DNA from: Panicum virgatum
Lineage: Eukaryota > Streptophyta > Magnoliopsida > Poales > Poaceae
Assembly: GCF_016808335.1 (NCBI RefSeq)
Contig: NC_053139.1
Location: 34,059,954-34,123,953 of the forward strand
Length of the DNA: 64,000 nucleotides
Direction: 5' to 3'
Of this stretch, positions 1 through 10,682 are shown in pieces. Under the pieces are notes generated by a model. That model did no database searches. It worked only from the letters and a program-made list of their open reading frames with translations, and had not been told where the DNA came from. Within the stretch, counting starts at the first letter, position 1; each line of letters starts with the position of its first letter. A program made the position numbers and the translations under genes.

Positions 1-1192
1 TGTCTACCACTGTTAAACCGGGTATGAATTTCTTTAACCATTCAACCTGCCCCGAGGCCTCATAACATGCCACAAATTCAGCACACATCGTCGATGATGC
101 AGTGACGCTTTGTTTGGAGCTTTTCCACGATATAGCTCCTCCTGCGAGTGTGAACACATAACCAGACGTGGACTTTCGGTCATCAATGTCCCCCGCAAAA
201 TCCGCATCTGAGTACCCTTCTATCTCTAGGGAATCGGATTTTCTGTATGTTAGCATGAGGCCTTTTGTGCCTTGCACATATCGTAATGCTTTCTTTACCA
301 TGATCCAGTGTGCCTGTCCTGGATTACTTTGATATCTGCCAAGTATCCCGGTAACAAAAGCTAAGTCAGGGCGTGTACAAACTTGAGCATACTGTAGGCT
401 TCCGACAGCTGAAGTATATGGAACCGCTTTCATTTGATCGATCTCATACTGGTTCCTGGGACATTGAAATTTCTCAAATCTATCGCCCTTGACTATTGGA
501 GCAGGTGAAGGCTTGCACATATGCATACTGTATTTCTTTAGAACTTTTTCTAAGTATGCCTTTTGTGACAGTCCTAATACCCCCTTTGTTCTATCTCGGT
601 GAATTTCAATTCTCAAAACAAATGAAGCTTCACCGAGATCTTTCATATCAAAGTTTGAGGACAGGAATTTCTTTGTCTCCAGTAGCAGACCAACATCACT
701 ACTAGCAAGTAGAATGTCATCCACATATAGTATCAGGAAAATAAATTTTTCACTTCTGAACTTTGCATAAATGCAATTGTCCTCCTCATTTTCTTTAAAC
801 CCAAATTTTCTTATGGTTTCATCAAACTTTAAATACCACTGCCTAGAGGCTTGTTTTAATCCATAAATGGATTTTTTTAAGCGACACCCCATATGTTCTT
901 TTCCTTTCACGACAAAACCTTTTGGTTGTGCCATGTAAACATCTTCATATAAATCCCCGTTAAGAAATGCCGTCTTTACATCCATCTGATGTAACTCTAA
1001 GTCATAATGTGCCACCAAAGCCATTATAATTCTGAAGGAATCTTTACACGAAACCGGAGAAAATGTTTCGTTATAGTCTATCCCTTCTCTTTGCGTAAAG
1101 CCTTTTGCCACGAGTCGTGGTTTGAACCTTTCTACATTCTCTTTGGAGTCATGTTTTATCTTGTAAACCCATTTACAGCCTACTGTTTTGGC
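1..1192 (-). pseudogene. copia reverse transcriptase and RNase H region
   Basis: Translation of the minus strand gives a continuous reading frame to the window edge with hallmark copia motifs: KWVYKIKHDSKENVERFKPR at the start, QREGIDYNETFSPV, the palm motif YVDDILLASS (near 700-740), KDLGEASFVLRIEIHRD, then the RNase H signature around GYSDADFAGD and SSTMCAEFVACYEA. It follows an in-frame TGA at about 1191-1193 that ends the upstream integrase frame; the codon at that place is normally a sense codon in relatives, so this is a nonsense mutation and not a domain boundary. The product would copy element RNA into DNA inside virus-like particles. Truncated only by the window. Confidence 0.88.
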
Positions 1193-2660
1193 TCATTTAG
1201 GAATTTCCTCTAAGTCCCAAACACCATTGGAACTCATTGATTTCATCTCATCCTTCATAGCTTCCAGCCATTTAGATGAGTGAATACTTCTCAAGGCTTC
1301 TTCATATGAAGTGGGATCACCCTCCATATGAACCTCTTCTGTATTATAAACCTCATAGTCGCTAGAAATAGCCGACCTTCTTTCTCTTTGTGACCTTCTA
1401 AGGGCCACTGCTTGTGGCACATTTTGTGCCTCAACTTCTGGCATATTTTCCATAGGGGGCTGTAGCACCTCCTCCTCATGTCCAACCGCGAGTTCATGCG
1501 GTTCCTGGATGACATGTTCCAAACATTCGCTCACAGTTGGTATGGGTGGAGTTGCGACAGGTGTTGACACCGTAATAACTGGAATAGTTGGCGCAGCAAC
1601 AACCGAAGAAGGTACTGACGTCACTATTTCAGGAACGTTTGGTGCAGCATCAACAGGTAGTGAGAAAAATGGCTCTTGAATCATAGGAGTAGGCACATAC
1701 ACCCGCTTCTCCTCAAGGTCAATTTCTCTATGTACCATGCTCCCCCTGATCATTTCACTTTCTAGAAAGGCAGCATGTCTCGTTTCTACAAACTTTGTAT
1801 GTCTGTCTGGGCAGTAGAAACGAAAACCTTTCGACTTTTCAGGATAGCCTATGAAATGGCAGCTTACAGTTTTGGGATCCAGTTTTTCAATATTTGGATT
1901 AAACACTTTAGCCTCAGCTGGGCTCTCCCAGACCCGTAGGTGAGTCAGTGAGGGTTCTCTTCCTGTCCATAGCTCATACGGCGTTTTGGGCACCGATTTG
2001 CTTGGCACTCTGTTGAGAATATGGATGGCGGTTTTCAACGCCTCCATCCACAGACTCAACGGCAATGAGGAATAACTCATCATACTGCGCACCATATCCA
2101 TTAGTGTATGTTGCGCCTTTCAGCTACTCCATTTTGCTGAGGCTCCCCTGGTGTAGAGTATTGGGCAACTATACCATTTTCCTGTAAAAACCTCGCAAAA
2201 GGTCCAGGAACTTGTCCATAAGGGGTATGTCGACCGTAGTACTCCCCTCCACGGTCTGATCTTACTATTTTAATTCTTTTGTCAAGCTGATTTTCAACCT
2301 CAGCTTTGAATATTTTAAATTTATCCAATGCTTCAGATCTTTCTTTAATTGGATAAATGTAACCATAGCGGGAGTAATCGTCTGTGAATGTTATGAACGA
2401 ATCATAGCCATCCACACTTTTAACAGGAAACGGTCCACATATATCAGTGTGAATTATTTCTAACGTTCCTGCACTTCGTTTGGCACCCTTTTTAATTTGC
2501 TTTACAAATTTTCCTTTAATGCATTCGACGCATTGTTCAAGATCAGAGAACTCTAACTGTGGAAGAATTTCACTGTTCACTAATCTTTCAATTCTCCCCC
2601 TCGAAATATGGCCTAAACGACAGTGCCATAATTTCGATGAAGTATCTTGAGTTCTCTTTC
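1193..2660 (-). pseudogene. copia integrase region (frameshifted)
   Basis: From 2660 down to 1193 the minus strand encodes the GAG-pre-integrase zinc segment (LWHCRLGHIS type, then CVECIKGK), the integrase catalytic core ([48 protein letters not shown]) and the integrase C-terminal part ([39 protein letters not shown]), then the acidic/proline-rich linker to the RT. The D,D,E residues can be placed in HTD, RSDRGG and [10 protein letters not shown] one-base deletion near 2110 separates the piece 2580-2101 from 2101-1193. Integrase inserts the cDNA into the host genome; this copy could not make an uninterrupted protein. Confidence 0.87.
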
Positions 2661-4010
2661 TTTTCTTTGTTTTTTCTTTGACAAGGATTCATTCACATTC
2701 ACATTACATACAGAATGCACTTTATCACGTATAGATAATAAATAAAGATCATTGTAAAGGACAGCATCACCAATACAATTATTATCAAACCATAGTTCAC
2801 ATTTGCCATTCGCAAAATGACAACCAAAACCATCTGTGTCTAAGCGTGATACACTTATCAAGTTTCTTTGAAGCGAATGAACAAATAAAATATCTTTTAA
2901 TACAAGCATGAAACCATTAACTAGCTCGATGGAGACATCGCCAACAGCTTCAACATCTGCTTGTACTCCGTTCGCGACTTTAATGTGTCTTTCGCTTCTT
3001 TGCGTAGTCCTTGTCGAACGGAATCCCTGTAAAGAATTTGCAACATGCACAGTTGCACCAGAATCAATCCACCAAGTAGATTTAGAAAACTTTAAATACA
3101 GGGATTCATTAACAAATGAAATTACATTCTCACCATTCTTTGCCATTATCATCTTTAAGTAAGCGGGACAATCTGCTTTACGATGCCCCTTGTCAAAGCA
3201 GTGGAAGCACTCATCTTGTGCTGGAGTGCGCTGTTGCTGACGCTGTTGCTGATACTTCTGTGGCATAGGGGCTTTGTCTTTAGCTTTAGAGGAAGAAGCA
3301 GCATGGAAGGGCCTTTTCTTGTTATTATGCACAAAATTGACAGACCCACCATTCTGTTTATTGAGTCTATCTTCCTCTTGTGCACACATGGCAATAGCCT
3401 TTTCCATGTTCCACTTCTCTGGCTGTGAGTTATAGTTTACAACGAATGTTGCAAACTCTTTTGGCAGAGAGGCGAACACCAAGTGCACCATAAACTCTTC
3501 CTTGAGATCCAAGTTCATTGGTTTGAGCTTGGAGTTCAAGGCGCACATCCCCATGATATGATCTCTTATAGTACCGGCATTGCCATAGTACCTCTTTGTG
3601 ACCAACTGCTCTATGATCTGTGTGGCATATGTCTTTGAAGAACCAGTAAACTGGTTCTTTATCTTTTCAAGGTACTCTGCAGCTGAATCACACTCTCCAA
3701 TTGAACCCAAAATGTTAGGATCAATTGTGTTCTTTATCACTGCCACACATTTCTTGTTGGCATTATTCCACTTTATCTTTTGGAGATCATAAGCCATCTT
3801 TATGGGAGCATAGTCCCTTTGCTTTTCCTGCCACTCAGCATCAGTGTCAGATTCCCCTCTCACTGGAGCCGGTGGCTCAGTAGGCTTTGGAGTGGTGATC
3901 ATCTCATCCACCTCTCCACAGACGAAAGCAAGATCAACCTTCTTGATCCATTCGCCATAGTTGTCTCCTTTTAGAGTCGGGATGTGACTGATGAATCCCA
4001 TCAAGTTCAT
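2655..4010 (-). pseudogene. copia gag and aspartic protease region
   Basis: Best start is the ATG at 4010 (MNLMGFISHIPTLKGDNYGE), because the frame upstream of it (to 4094) does not resemble gag and a splice-acceptor-like TTTCAG lies just before it at about 4021-4016. Domains: gag/UBN2-like region (residues 1-220), CCHC zinc knuckle CFHCFDKGHRKADC, and the protease active site WWIDSGATVHV (DSGA), followed by the LDTDGFGCHF segment. The frame is lost by a one-base indel in a purine-rich run near 2655-2665, so gag is disconnected from integrase. Gag would form the particle; protease would process the polyprotein. Confidence 0.88.
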
Positions 4011-5201
4011 CCCCGCTGAAAATTTCAAAAAATAGTGAGAACATAATAACAACAATTGTATGTAATAATTCCAACGTTGGTCAAAATAGAACATACAACT
4101 GTTTATGCAATTAAATCTATATCACCGTTGGGCAGAAATAGAAATAAATGCACAAAAACTGTGAAATTACAGTATTGTAATTAACAACGTTGGTCAGAAA
4201 ATTAACAATGCCATAATCCTTAAAATAAGCTTTTAACCATGCTCTTAAACTTTAATTGTCTCGTTGGTTCGAATTAAAGTATAAAAGCAACTATATAAAC
4301 TTAGCAGCGGAAACATGTAGGAATTTCTATTTCCAGAAGCAAAAATATAAACTTTTATCTCTAAACAATAAACACGTTGGTGCAAAATTGAATAGAGATC
4401 AAACTATAATCAAACTATTCAAAAACTGCCATTAAAATGCTTCTGGAAAATAGAAAAAACAATTTAAAGCTTTCACTGTTGAAGCAGCCCAGTCACGAAA
4501 TCGGCCCAGCCCGCTCGGCGCGCGCGACGCTCGGGCCTTCAGCCCCACAGCCAATGGCCAGGCCGCCAAACCGGCCCGGCGCCGCGCCCCTCTTGGGCCA
4601 AAACTAGCCCGTTCGCCGGCCGCCGTTCCCAGCCGTCCGTCGCCGACGATCAAGATCGGACGGCCGAGCGCTCTTTTCGCGGGAACAAAACTCGGCGACG
4701 CCGCGTCGCCCGCAAACCCTAGGCTCATTCTCCCTCTCTGTCTTCTCTCTCCACGAAACGGAGGCGACGGCCGCTGGCCATGGTGACCCGGCGGAGTGGG
4801 CAGGGTGGCGCCACCGCGGCTTGCTCGCCGGCATGCGCGCTCGCCGGTGGGTGAGCGCGCCGCCGTCGAGCTCGCCATGGATGGCGCCTCGCTTTCGAGC
4901 CCGCGCGCGTGCGCCCCGGCGTCCCGGCGGCGAGCGGCGGAGCATCCTGTGCCACGCCCCGACGAAACGGGCTGCGCGGGTCTGTCCCGCACGAGGGCGG
5001 CCATGGGTGACGCATAGACCCAGTAAGTCCGGCGTCCCCTTTCCCCTAGAGTTAGGGTTAGGGTTTCACTGTTGAACTCGATTTGCCATCGATTCTTTCT
5101 ATTCTTTTCGATTTGCATCGTATTCTTTCTTTTCCTTTGATTTCTTTCGATTCACAGACGAATCCAACTTTACCAATCTCGATCTACACGAGTGTAGGCG
5201 A
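4011..5201 (-). other. copia leader with GC-rich core
   Basis: This 1.2-kb stretch separates the primer-binding site from gag. It is AT-rich at 4020-4430 but strongly GC-rich at about 4490-5030, with repeated GCCGCC/CGGCG words and a 228-codon minus-strand open frame (4432-5118) that resembles no family I know. GC-rich frames stay open by chance, so I do not call a gene. An acceptor-like TTTCAG just upstream of the gag ATG suggests a leader intron. The compositional break raises the possibility of captured host DNA (inference). Confidence 0.5.
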
Positions 5202-5210
5202 CTGATACCA
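5202..5210 (-). promoter_or_regulatory. primer-binding site (initiator tRNA-Met type)
   Basis: Reverse complement TGGTATCAG sits directly inside the LTR end, the usual complement of the 3' end of plant initiator tRNA-Met used by copia elements to prime minus-strand DNA. One base separates it from the LTR TG. Confidence 0.85.
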
Positions 5211-5211
5211 A

Positions 5212-5744
5212 TGTTAATATTATAATCAACACAGTGCACGATCAAGATGGATCTCTTTCTCTTTTCTTTGTTCAATCACAAGATGTTCCTAGATCTAGAA
5301 CGTAGAGAACACAAGAGTACACTGAGAGGGAGAGAGACCTTCTGTACCACCAGTGGAACTCGAGCCGGCGGCCATCTCGGGTTCGTTGATGGAGATCCGC
5401 TCAAGGGCGGCGACGAGTGAAGCAGAGAGGTCGACGCCGGGCCGACGGTGTCGAGGACGGTGGCGGCGACGGCGGGAGGGAGTCGGCTGCAGCGGAGTAA
5501 GCGCCAGTGAAGCGGAGGCGGAGGCTTCCCGTTGCTCATGCGCACCCTCAGATCGGCTAGGGTTTTCGGTGGTTTTGGCGGCGCACAGGTGAACCTCGTA
5601 CCGTGTGCCGCCGGCCTCCACCTTTCTTTATAGCGCAGTGCAACGGGGGCCCACCAACCATTAAGGGTTGGACGCCCCCGATCAGGGCGCGGATTAAGGG
5701 CCTAATAGGCCGTTGGGCCTATTAGGAAGGAGATCAACCTAACA
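5212..5744 (-). repeat. 5' LTR of copia element (533 bp)
   Basis: It begins TGTTA and ends TAACA, a short inverted repeat at the LTR termini, and abuts the primer-binding site on its inner side. It would carry the element's promoter and transcript start. The partner LTR is outside the window, so age cannot be estimated. Confidence 0.88.
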
Positions 5745-5780
5745 GCGGACAGACCCAAACCTTGGGTTCCCATTAAAAGA

Positions 5781-7975
5781 ATGCGCGAAGTAGGTGCAAC
5801 CAGATCGGAGGTTATTGGAGGCAAAGGAAAAAAGGAAAAAAGCCGTTATGACGGTTGAAAGCGCTGACACCTCTCCCGTGCGCTACCCCGGAGGCCCCCT
5901 ACCTGTTTTGGAAGCCCTTCGAGTGTTTTTGCCCCCGGTTAAGTCAAAAACCAGTCAGCTGGAGAAAGCGAAGAAAAAATCTGAGTCACATCAGACTTCC
6001 GGATCTGCCCTTGTCTTGCCTAAGGTTGCCGAGAAAGGGGTTCCTAATGAGAAAACCTCCGAAGCTGAAGTGTAGGCGAGCACTTTTTCATCTGTGACGC
6101 GGGTAAAAAAGTCGGGCTCTAAAGGTGGAAAACAGCCTCGGAGGATAGTGAAAATCATTGATGCTGATGATTTGGAATTCCTTGATGTTAGCGTGATTGG
6201 TGAGTCTGCTAAGGGCACTGGTCCCTCGGAGGCGTGTGTTAGTTCGGTGGTTGCTGCTGAGAAAAATAAAGCTTCGAGCCCTGTGGCAAATGTTGACACT
6301 ATCTCAGTTGATCCTGAAAGAGGCGCGGAGGAGAAAAATTGTGATGATTTGAAATATCTAACCGCGATTAGTTCAGTGGGGCGTCGATCTCCAGTGCTTG
6401 CCTCTTCTGGTGATAAGGAAAAAGAGCGATTGACTGACCAAGGTGAAGCCTCGGCCGGCTTCCTTGCTGATTTGTCGAACACAGTTAGTACAAAAGGATG
6501 TTTGGAAGGGCCAAAGCTTGACCTGATTCTTGCCGAAAAGCACTTCTTTGATCCGCCGACTCTTCTTTATAATAAGACATTCGGTATGAAAAATCTTAAA
6601 ACCCTTTTAGCTGTACACCAACTAATTCCGCGAGGTCGATGCGGAGCCAAAGATTCTATTCTTCTTTGGGAGCTAAGGGACTCTGTGCGGTTTGCAGGCA
6701 TGAAGGCCGGTGCTGCGAAACCTGCTTCTGGAGGAAAGGGAAAAAAAAAAACTGTTGGTGGGTACCCTTCTGTCGAAAAGAAAAACGATGAAGCTCTTGA
6801 GGACGGAGAAATAGCTCCAGCCCCCAAGCCTGTTCTGGAAGCTTCGGCTGAGGCACGGGGTTCTGCGTTCGATGCTGAAGGTAAGCGCTTATTTCCTAAG
6901 TATTTTTGAGTTCGCCTATTTTTCTCTGGTTTTTTATTCTGACCTTTTGCATTTTTTCAGTTTACGAAAAATCTCTTGAGGGTCTTGAAGTGGATCAACT
7001 TGCCAGGATTTCGGCTACTCTCGGATATAAGGCCGTGATTACCGGGAAAGCTGCTATTGAGAAGCTTCGCTCTAAGGAAGATGATCTCTTGAGAGTTAGC
7101 TCCGACATAGCCCTTAAGAAGGAATTATCTAGATTGAAAGAAGAGAATACGAGCTTAGAAAAAATTCGTAAGCTGCGAAAGGAAGAGGTTGCTGATTTGA
7201 AAAAAAAAACCAGGGATCTTTGGAAAGAAGCAGCAGAGAAGTTGCAAGCGCAGTCCGTGGAGATGGAGAAAAATGTGCTGGACAACCAGAGTATCCTAGA
7301 AAAATTGCACGATACTATTGAAAAAGATGTTAACACCATAAATGCCCTATCGAAAGAGAAGAAAGAGCTGATTGCAACCGCCGAAGAAAGAGAGGCAGTG
7401 ATCCAGAAACTGGCAAAAAATTTGGAAGATCAGAATACCTTTATAACTGAGGCTGAGAATGTTTTGAAAGAACGATTCCGGGCCATCCATGAGAGCTACA
7501 CACGAGCCCTGGGTGAATTCGGAGCGGAGCCCCTGGAGTTCCCTAAAGATCAGGGTGATAAAGAGATGTTTGATTGGATGGAACAAGAGTTCGATTCACT
7601 CCCGTCCGTGATGACAAGTGCTAGTGATTACGTGGCCTCCCTATGCACGGAGAACTTGCTGAAGTTGCTGGAGTCTAATGGATGCTCTGACTTCTTGCCC
7701 ATGGGGGCTCGGAGCTTCGACTTCCCAGAAGCGTCAGAATTTGAAAAGGTGAAACCCTCCAAAAATGTGGCCGTCGTGAAGCGAAACTTTCTTGCTTTGT
7801 TTTGGGAAGCGTATGGTCAAGAACATGCAAAGGCTATCGCCAGGAGACTTCTTGCTGAGGTAGCGATTTTTCGTACGTCTTTTGTGATGTTTTTTTGTCT
7901 GGAAATGATCTTATGAACCGAGTGCTTAAAATTGCTCTTTTGTAGGCTAAGGAAAAGGAATCGTCTCAGCATTGA
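5781..7975 (+). pseudogene. coiled-coil retrotransposon/transposon-associated protein, three exons, premature stop
   Basis: I read three exons: up to 6880, 6961-7859 and 7946-7975, with GT-AG introns 6881-6960 and 7860-7945. Both junctions keep the frame exactly (DAE-VYEKSL, and LLAE-AKEKESSQH then TGA at 7973-7975). The first exon carries an in-frame TAG at 6073-6075, and its 5' end is lost near 5791 where the copia LTR lies close by. Exon 1 is lysine/serine rich; exon 2 encodes a long charged heptad-like stretch (about 7050-7480) predicted to be coiled coil, then a conserved C-terminal block (MSASDY-like, ENLLKLLESNGCSDF, FPEASEF, FWEAYGQEHAKAIARRLL). It resembles the extra ORF known in grasses as putative gypsy-type transposon protein (Transposase_28-type); its biochemical role is unknown. 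Family call is by memory of motif style, so moderate. Confidence 0.6.
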
Positions 7976-9267
7976 TTCTTGTAACTTGAAGTTTTAGATA
8001 TGTGACGCAAATTTGTGTGAAGATGTACTTTTGATGGTTGTTCCTAGATGGAAATCTAGGCTTGACTTGTAAACAATCTAACGGTAACTGCTCTTCTGAT
8101 GGTGCGTTTGTTTCGATAAAAAACGAAAACTGCTTTTCTGAAGAAAACGTCACCCCCCCTTTTCGTTTTTTGGCGCTGAAAACGTGCCATAGGGTTAGCC
8201 GTTATTGTAATTGGGGTGTTGTTGTCCTGATGTTTCCACAAATTCTAAGCTTCGCAAAGCTGAATTTATTTCGTTTGTCTTTGAGGAACGTTTGTTTAAA
8301 AATGATTCCGATAGTGTTTCGGCCTCCTTTTGTCTCTGAAGCTTCTAAGTCTAGTGAAACTTGTTTCGAGTTTCGCAGACTTTGGACTACTTTCAAATTA
8401 AGTCGAATTTAGCAATCTTGTTGCTTTCGACTGTAAAATTGCCTGCACTGTATACTTTTGATGAAAACATAAAACCTGTATTGTATATGCTGTAACGACG
8501 TGCTTTTTTAGCGAAACTGGTGATCGAAGCTGGTGCTACAACTTGATATGTTGCCTTTTGCAAACCAGCACTTAGGCAGAAACCTAAGATTTTGAGGACA
8601 TTTGCGGAAGCTTCGGCTTCATTGTTCGCTTATGGGCAGAAACCCCATGCATAAAATTTAACTAGTAAATTGCAGGGTAAAGTAAATGACACAAGTAGCT
8701 AGGGGGAAAATGGTGCTATGAGCTGCGGAGCTGATGAAAGTTGAAGAGATTTAACAGGAAACGTTTGGAGCCGAATCTCTCTAGGTTGTCCCCCGGAGCC
8801 TAGACTTCACTTGCCACCAACCAGCGGTATTTTTCTCTAACTCTAAATCAGCACCAGCCACCAGCTACCAGCCAGTCAGCGTTATTTTTCTCTCATGACA
8901 AATCAGCACCAGCCACGAGGTAAGGTAAATGTTTTGAACTATGTTGGGGAAGACAACGTCGACCCTTGGCTCCCACGGAAGGAAGACGCATCTCAAGCCT
9001 AAGAATTCAATTCTTAGCAAAGTGGCTGATAAGCCAGGTGAATGAGATGATTGACAATAAACCCAAACAAATAACATGTTAACAAATGGCACTAGCTAGT
9101 TCTACAACTCATATGCCTGCCTATACAAGGCGTCCCTTGCTGTTCTCGAACTACACGGGATACTAGTGAGGGGCGTCCCATCGGGCATCAAAATTTACAC
9201 CAGAATATTTTATTTTGATCAAAATTTAAAGAAAAATAGTACTAATATAGCTACTTTTAGCATTCAA
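7976..9267. other. no recognisable gene
   Basis: The first few hundred bases are probably the 3' untranslated part of the preceding transposon-like gene. Around 8805-8925 a roughly 45-bp segment (GTTATTTTTCTCT followed by AAATCAGCACCAGCCA) is present twice. I see no supported coding region. Confidence 0.5.
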
Positions 9268-9554
9268 ATTTTGTCCCACAATATAGCTATTTATGAGTTC
9301 ACAAGTGGGTTATTTGTAAGTCGCAAAAAAAAGTGGGTTATTTGTAATGAAAGGTCTAAAATACCCTCCATGCATGCAAAATCAATTATGGCATGTAGAT
9401 TTGCATGCAACACTGCCACTAATTAAATAGGAAAAGTTTAATTATCCTATTAACTAGCGTATTAAAACTAATTAAGGGAAATAGAGACTTTTATTCTAAT
9501 CCTTAATCTGTCTGAAAAACTCTAAAAGTAGCTATATTCTGAAACGGAGGGAGT
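9268..9554. mobile_element. degenerate Stowaway-like MITE
   Basis: The right end AATATAGC complement followed by GAAACGGAGGGAG and then TA matches the grass Stowaway terminus (CTCCCTCCGTTTC on the other strand). A partly matching inverted end (TGTCCCACAATATAGCTATT) lies near 9272. Interior is AT-rich and non-coding. Confidence 0.5.
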
Positions 9555-9778
9555 ACTGCTAGCCTCCTAAACAAAAAACGGCTTGCGACCCAAAGTTAGC
9601 AGAAATCCAGCAAAATGTGGTGTCTTTGTTCCTCCACCCGCGAGAAACAAAAACTCGGGGCTCTATTAGGGATGAACGGGTAGATTTATCTGCAAACATT
9701 AGCACCAGGCTTTTGTGTGGGTCGATACTAATGCTCTAGATGGAAAAGTCGAATCTCCAGTAGTATTAAAAACGATAG

Positions 9779-9985
9779 GTACTCTCTCTGTTTCAAATTG
9801 TAAGTCATTTCATTTTTAAAAAAAACTCAAAGCATATCAAATTTGACGAAATTTATACAATATAACTGACATTTACAATACCAAGTAAGGACTATTTGAT
9901 TCTTTGTTAAATATATTTTCATATTATATCTATTTGGTGTTATAAATCTTTTTAATTCTCTCTAAGATAGATAGATAGATAGACT
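9779..9985. mobile_element. truncated Stowaway-like MITE plus GATA microsatellite
   Basis: TACTCTCTCTGTTTCAAATT at 9778 looks like a Stowaway left terminus after a TA target. No matching right end is seen. It runs into a short (GATA)n tract at about 9965-9983. Confidence 0.4.
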
Positions 9986-10060
9986 CGTTGATTCATTGAT
10001 TTTGTAGTTAAACTGAACAACTATAAATTAAAAATAGGGTGTAGTATCACTACTAGAGAA

Positions 10061-10350
10061 TCGACTATTTATCCGGGGCCTCAAAGTCCATTAGTACCGG
10101 GTATTTTGGCACCCGGTACTAATGTGTGTATTAGTACCGGGTGGGAAGTTAGAGTCCCGAAACGCCCCTCCGTGACCCACATTAGTACCGGTGCTGGCAA
10201 CACCCGGTACTAATGTCTCACATTAGTACTGGTTGTTGAGAACAACCGGTACTAATGTGGCCGAAGCATATTAGTACCGGGGCTACATACCACCCGGTAC
10301 TCAAAGGAGCACATTAGTACCGGGGAAAGAAAAACCCCGGTACTAATGCG
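10061..10350. repeat. CACTA subterminal repeat array
   Basis: ATTAGTACCGGGTG-like words recur in both orientations, forming hairpin pairs such as TTAGTACCGGGTATTTTGG with CACCCGGTACTAA. The other end (about 15340-15490) carries the same family more loosely. In CACTA elements such arrays are the binding sites of the element's DNA-binding protein. Confidence 0.8.
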
Positions 10351-10682
10351 GACGCCCTGCACGCAGCCTCGACTTATCTCTGCCACGCGCGTGCTTTTCT
10401 TTTTTCTTCACCCGCTCCATCTCCCTTGACTTATACTGCGCGTGCCTTCATTTTCTCCCTGGCCTTATCTCTTTCTTCATTCACTCTCTCACATCTCTTC
10501 CTCTATCTTCCTCTCCAGGGCAGAGGAGCAGATCGGATTGGAGGCCGGAGCTGCGGGAGGCGCGGCCTGCGCGGGCGGGCGCAGCTGGCCTGGAGGCACG
10601 CGGCCAGCGGCCCGGCGGGCGCCGGCCAGGGCCAGCGAGCAGGGCGCCGCGCGACCAACGGCGGCCGGACCTGATAGGCCAG

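Larger units (their letters stand above)
1..5744 (-). mobile_element. Ty1/copia LTR retrotransposon, 3' part outside window
   Basis: Read on the minus strand the element runs 5' LTR (5212-5744), primer-binding site (5202-5210), long leader, gag and protease, integrase, then reverse transcriptase and RNase H to the window edge. Domain order integrase before reverse transcriptase is the copia arrangement. Its 3' LTR must lie beyond base 1. The coding region is nearly complete; I see two one-base frameshifts (near 2660 and 2110) and one nonsense codon (near 1193). It has landed beside or inside the coiled-coil ORF that resumes at 5781. The 5 bases after the LTR (5745-5749, GCGGA) would be one target-site duplication, but the other copy is outside the window. 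Confidence 0.93.

Noticed and set aside
4432..5118. 228-codon minus-strand frame in the copia leader
   Set aside because: GC-rich sequence with overlapping open frames on both strands; no domain, and it lies in non-coding leader.
5745..5749. GCGGA as proven target duplication of copia 1
   Set aside because: The other end of the element is outside the window, so it cannot be verified.
10061..10350. Regularly spaced CATTAGTACCGGG repeats as a CRISPR-like array
   Set aside because: They occur in both orientations with variable spacing and lie at CACTA termini, so they are transposon subterminal repeats.
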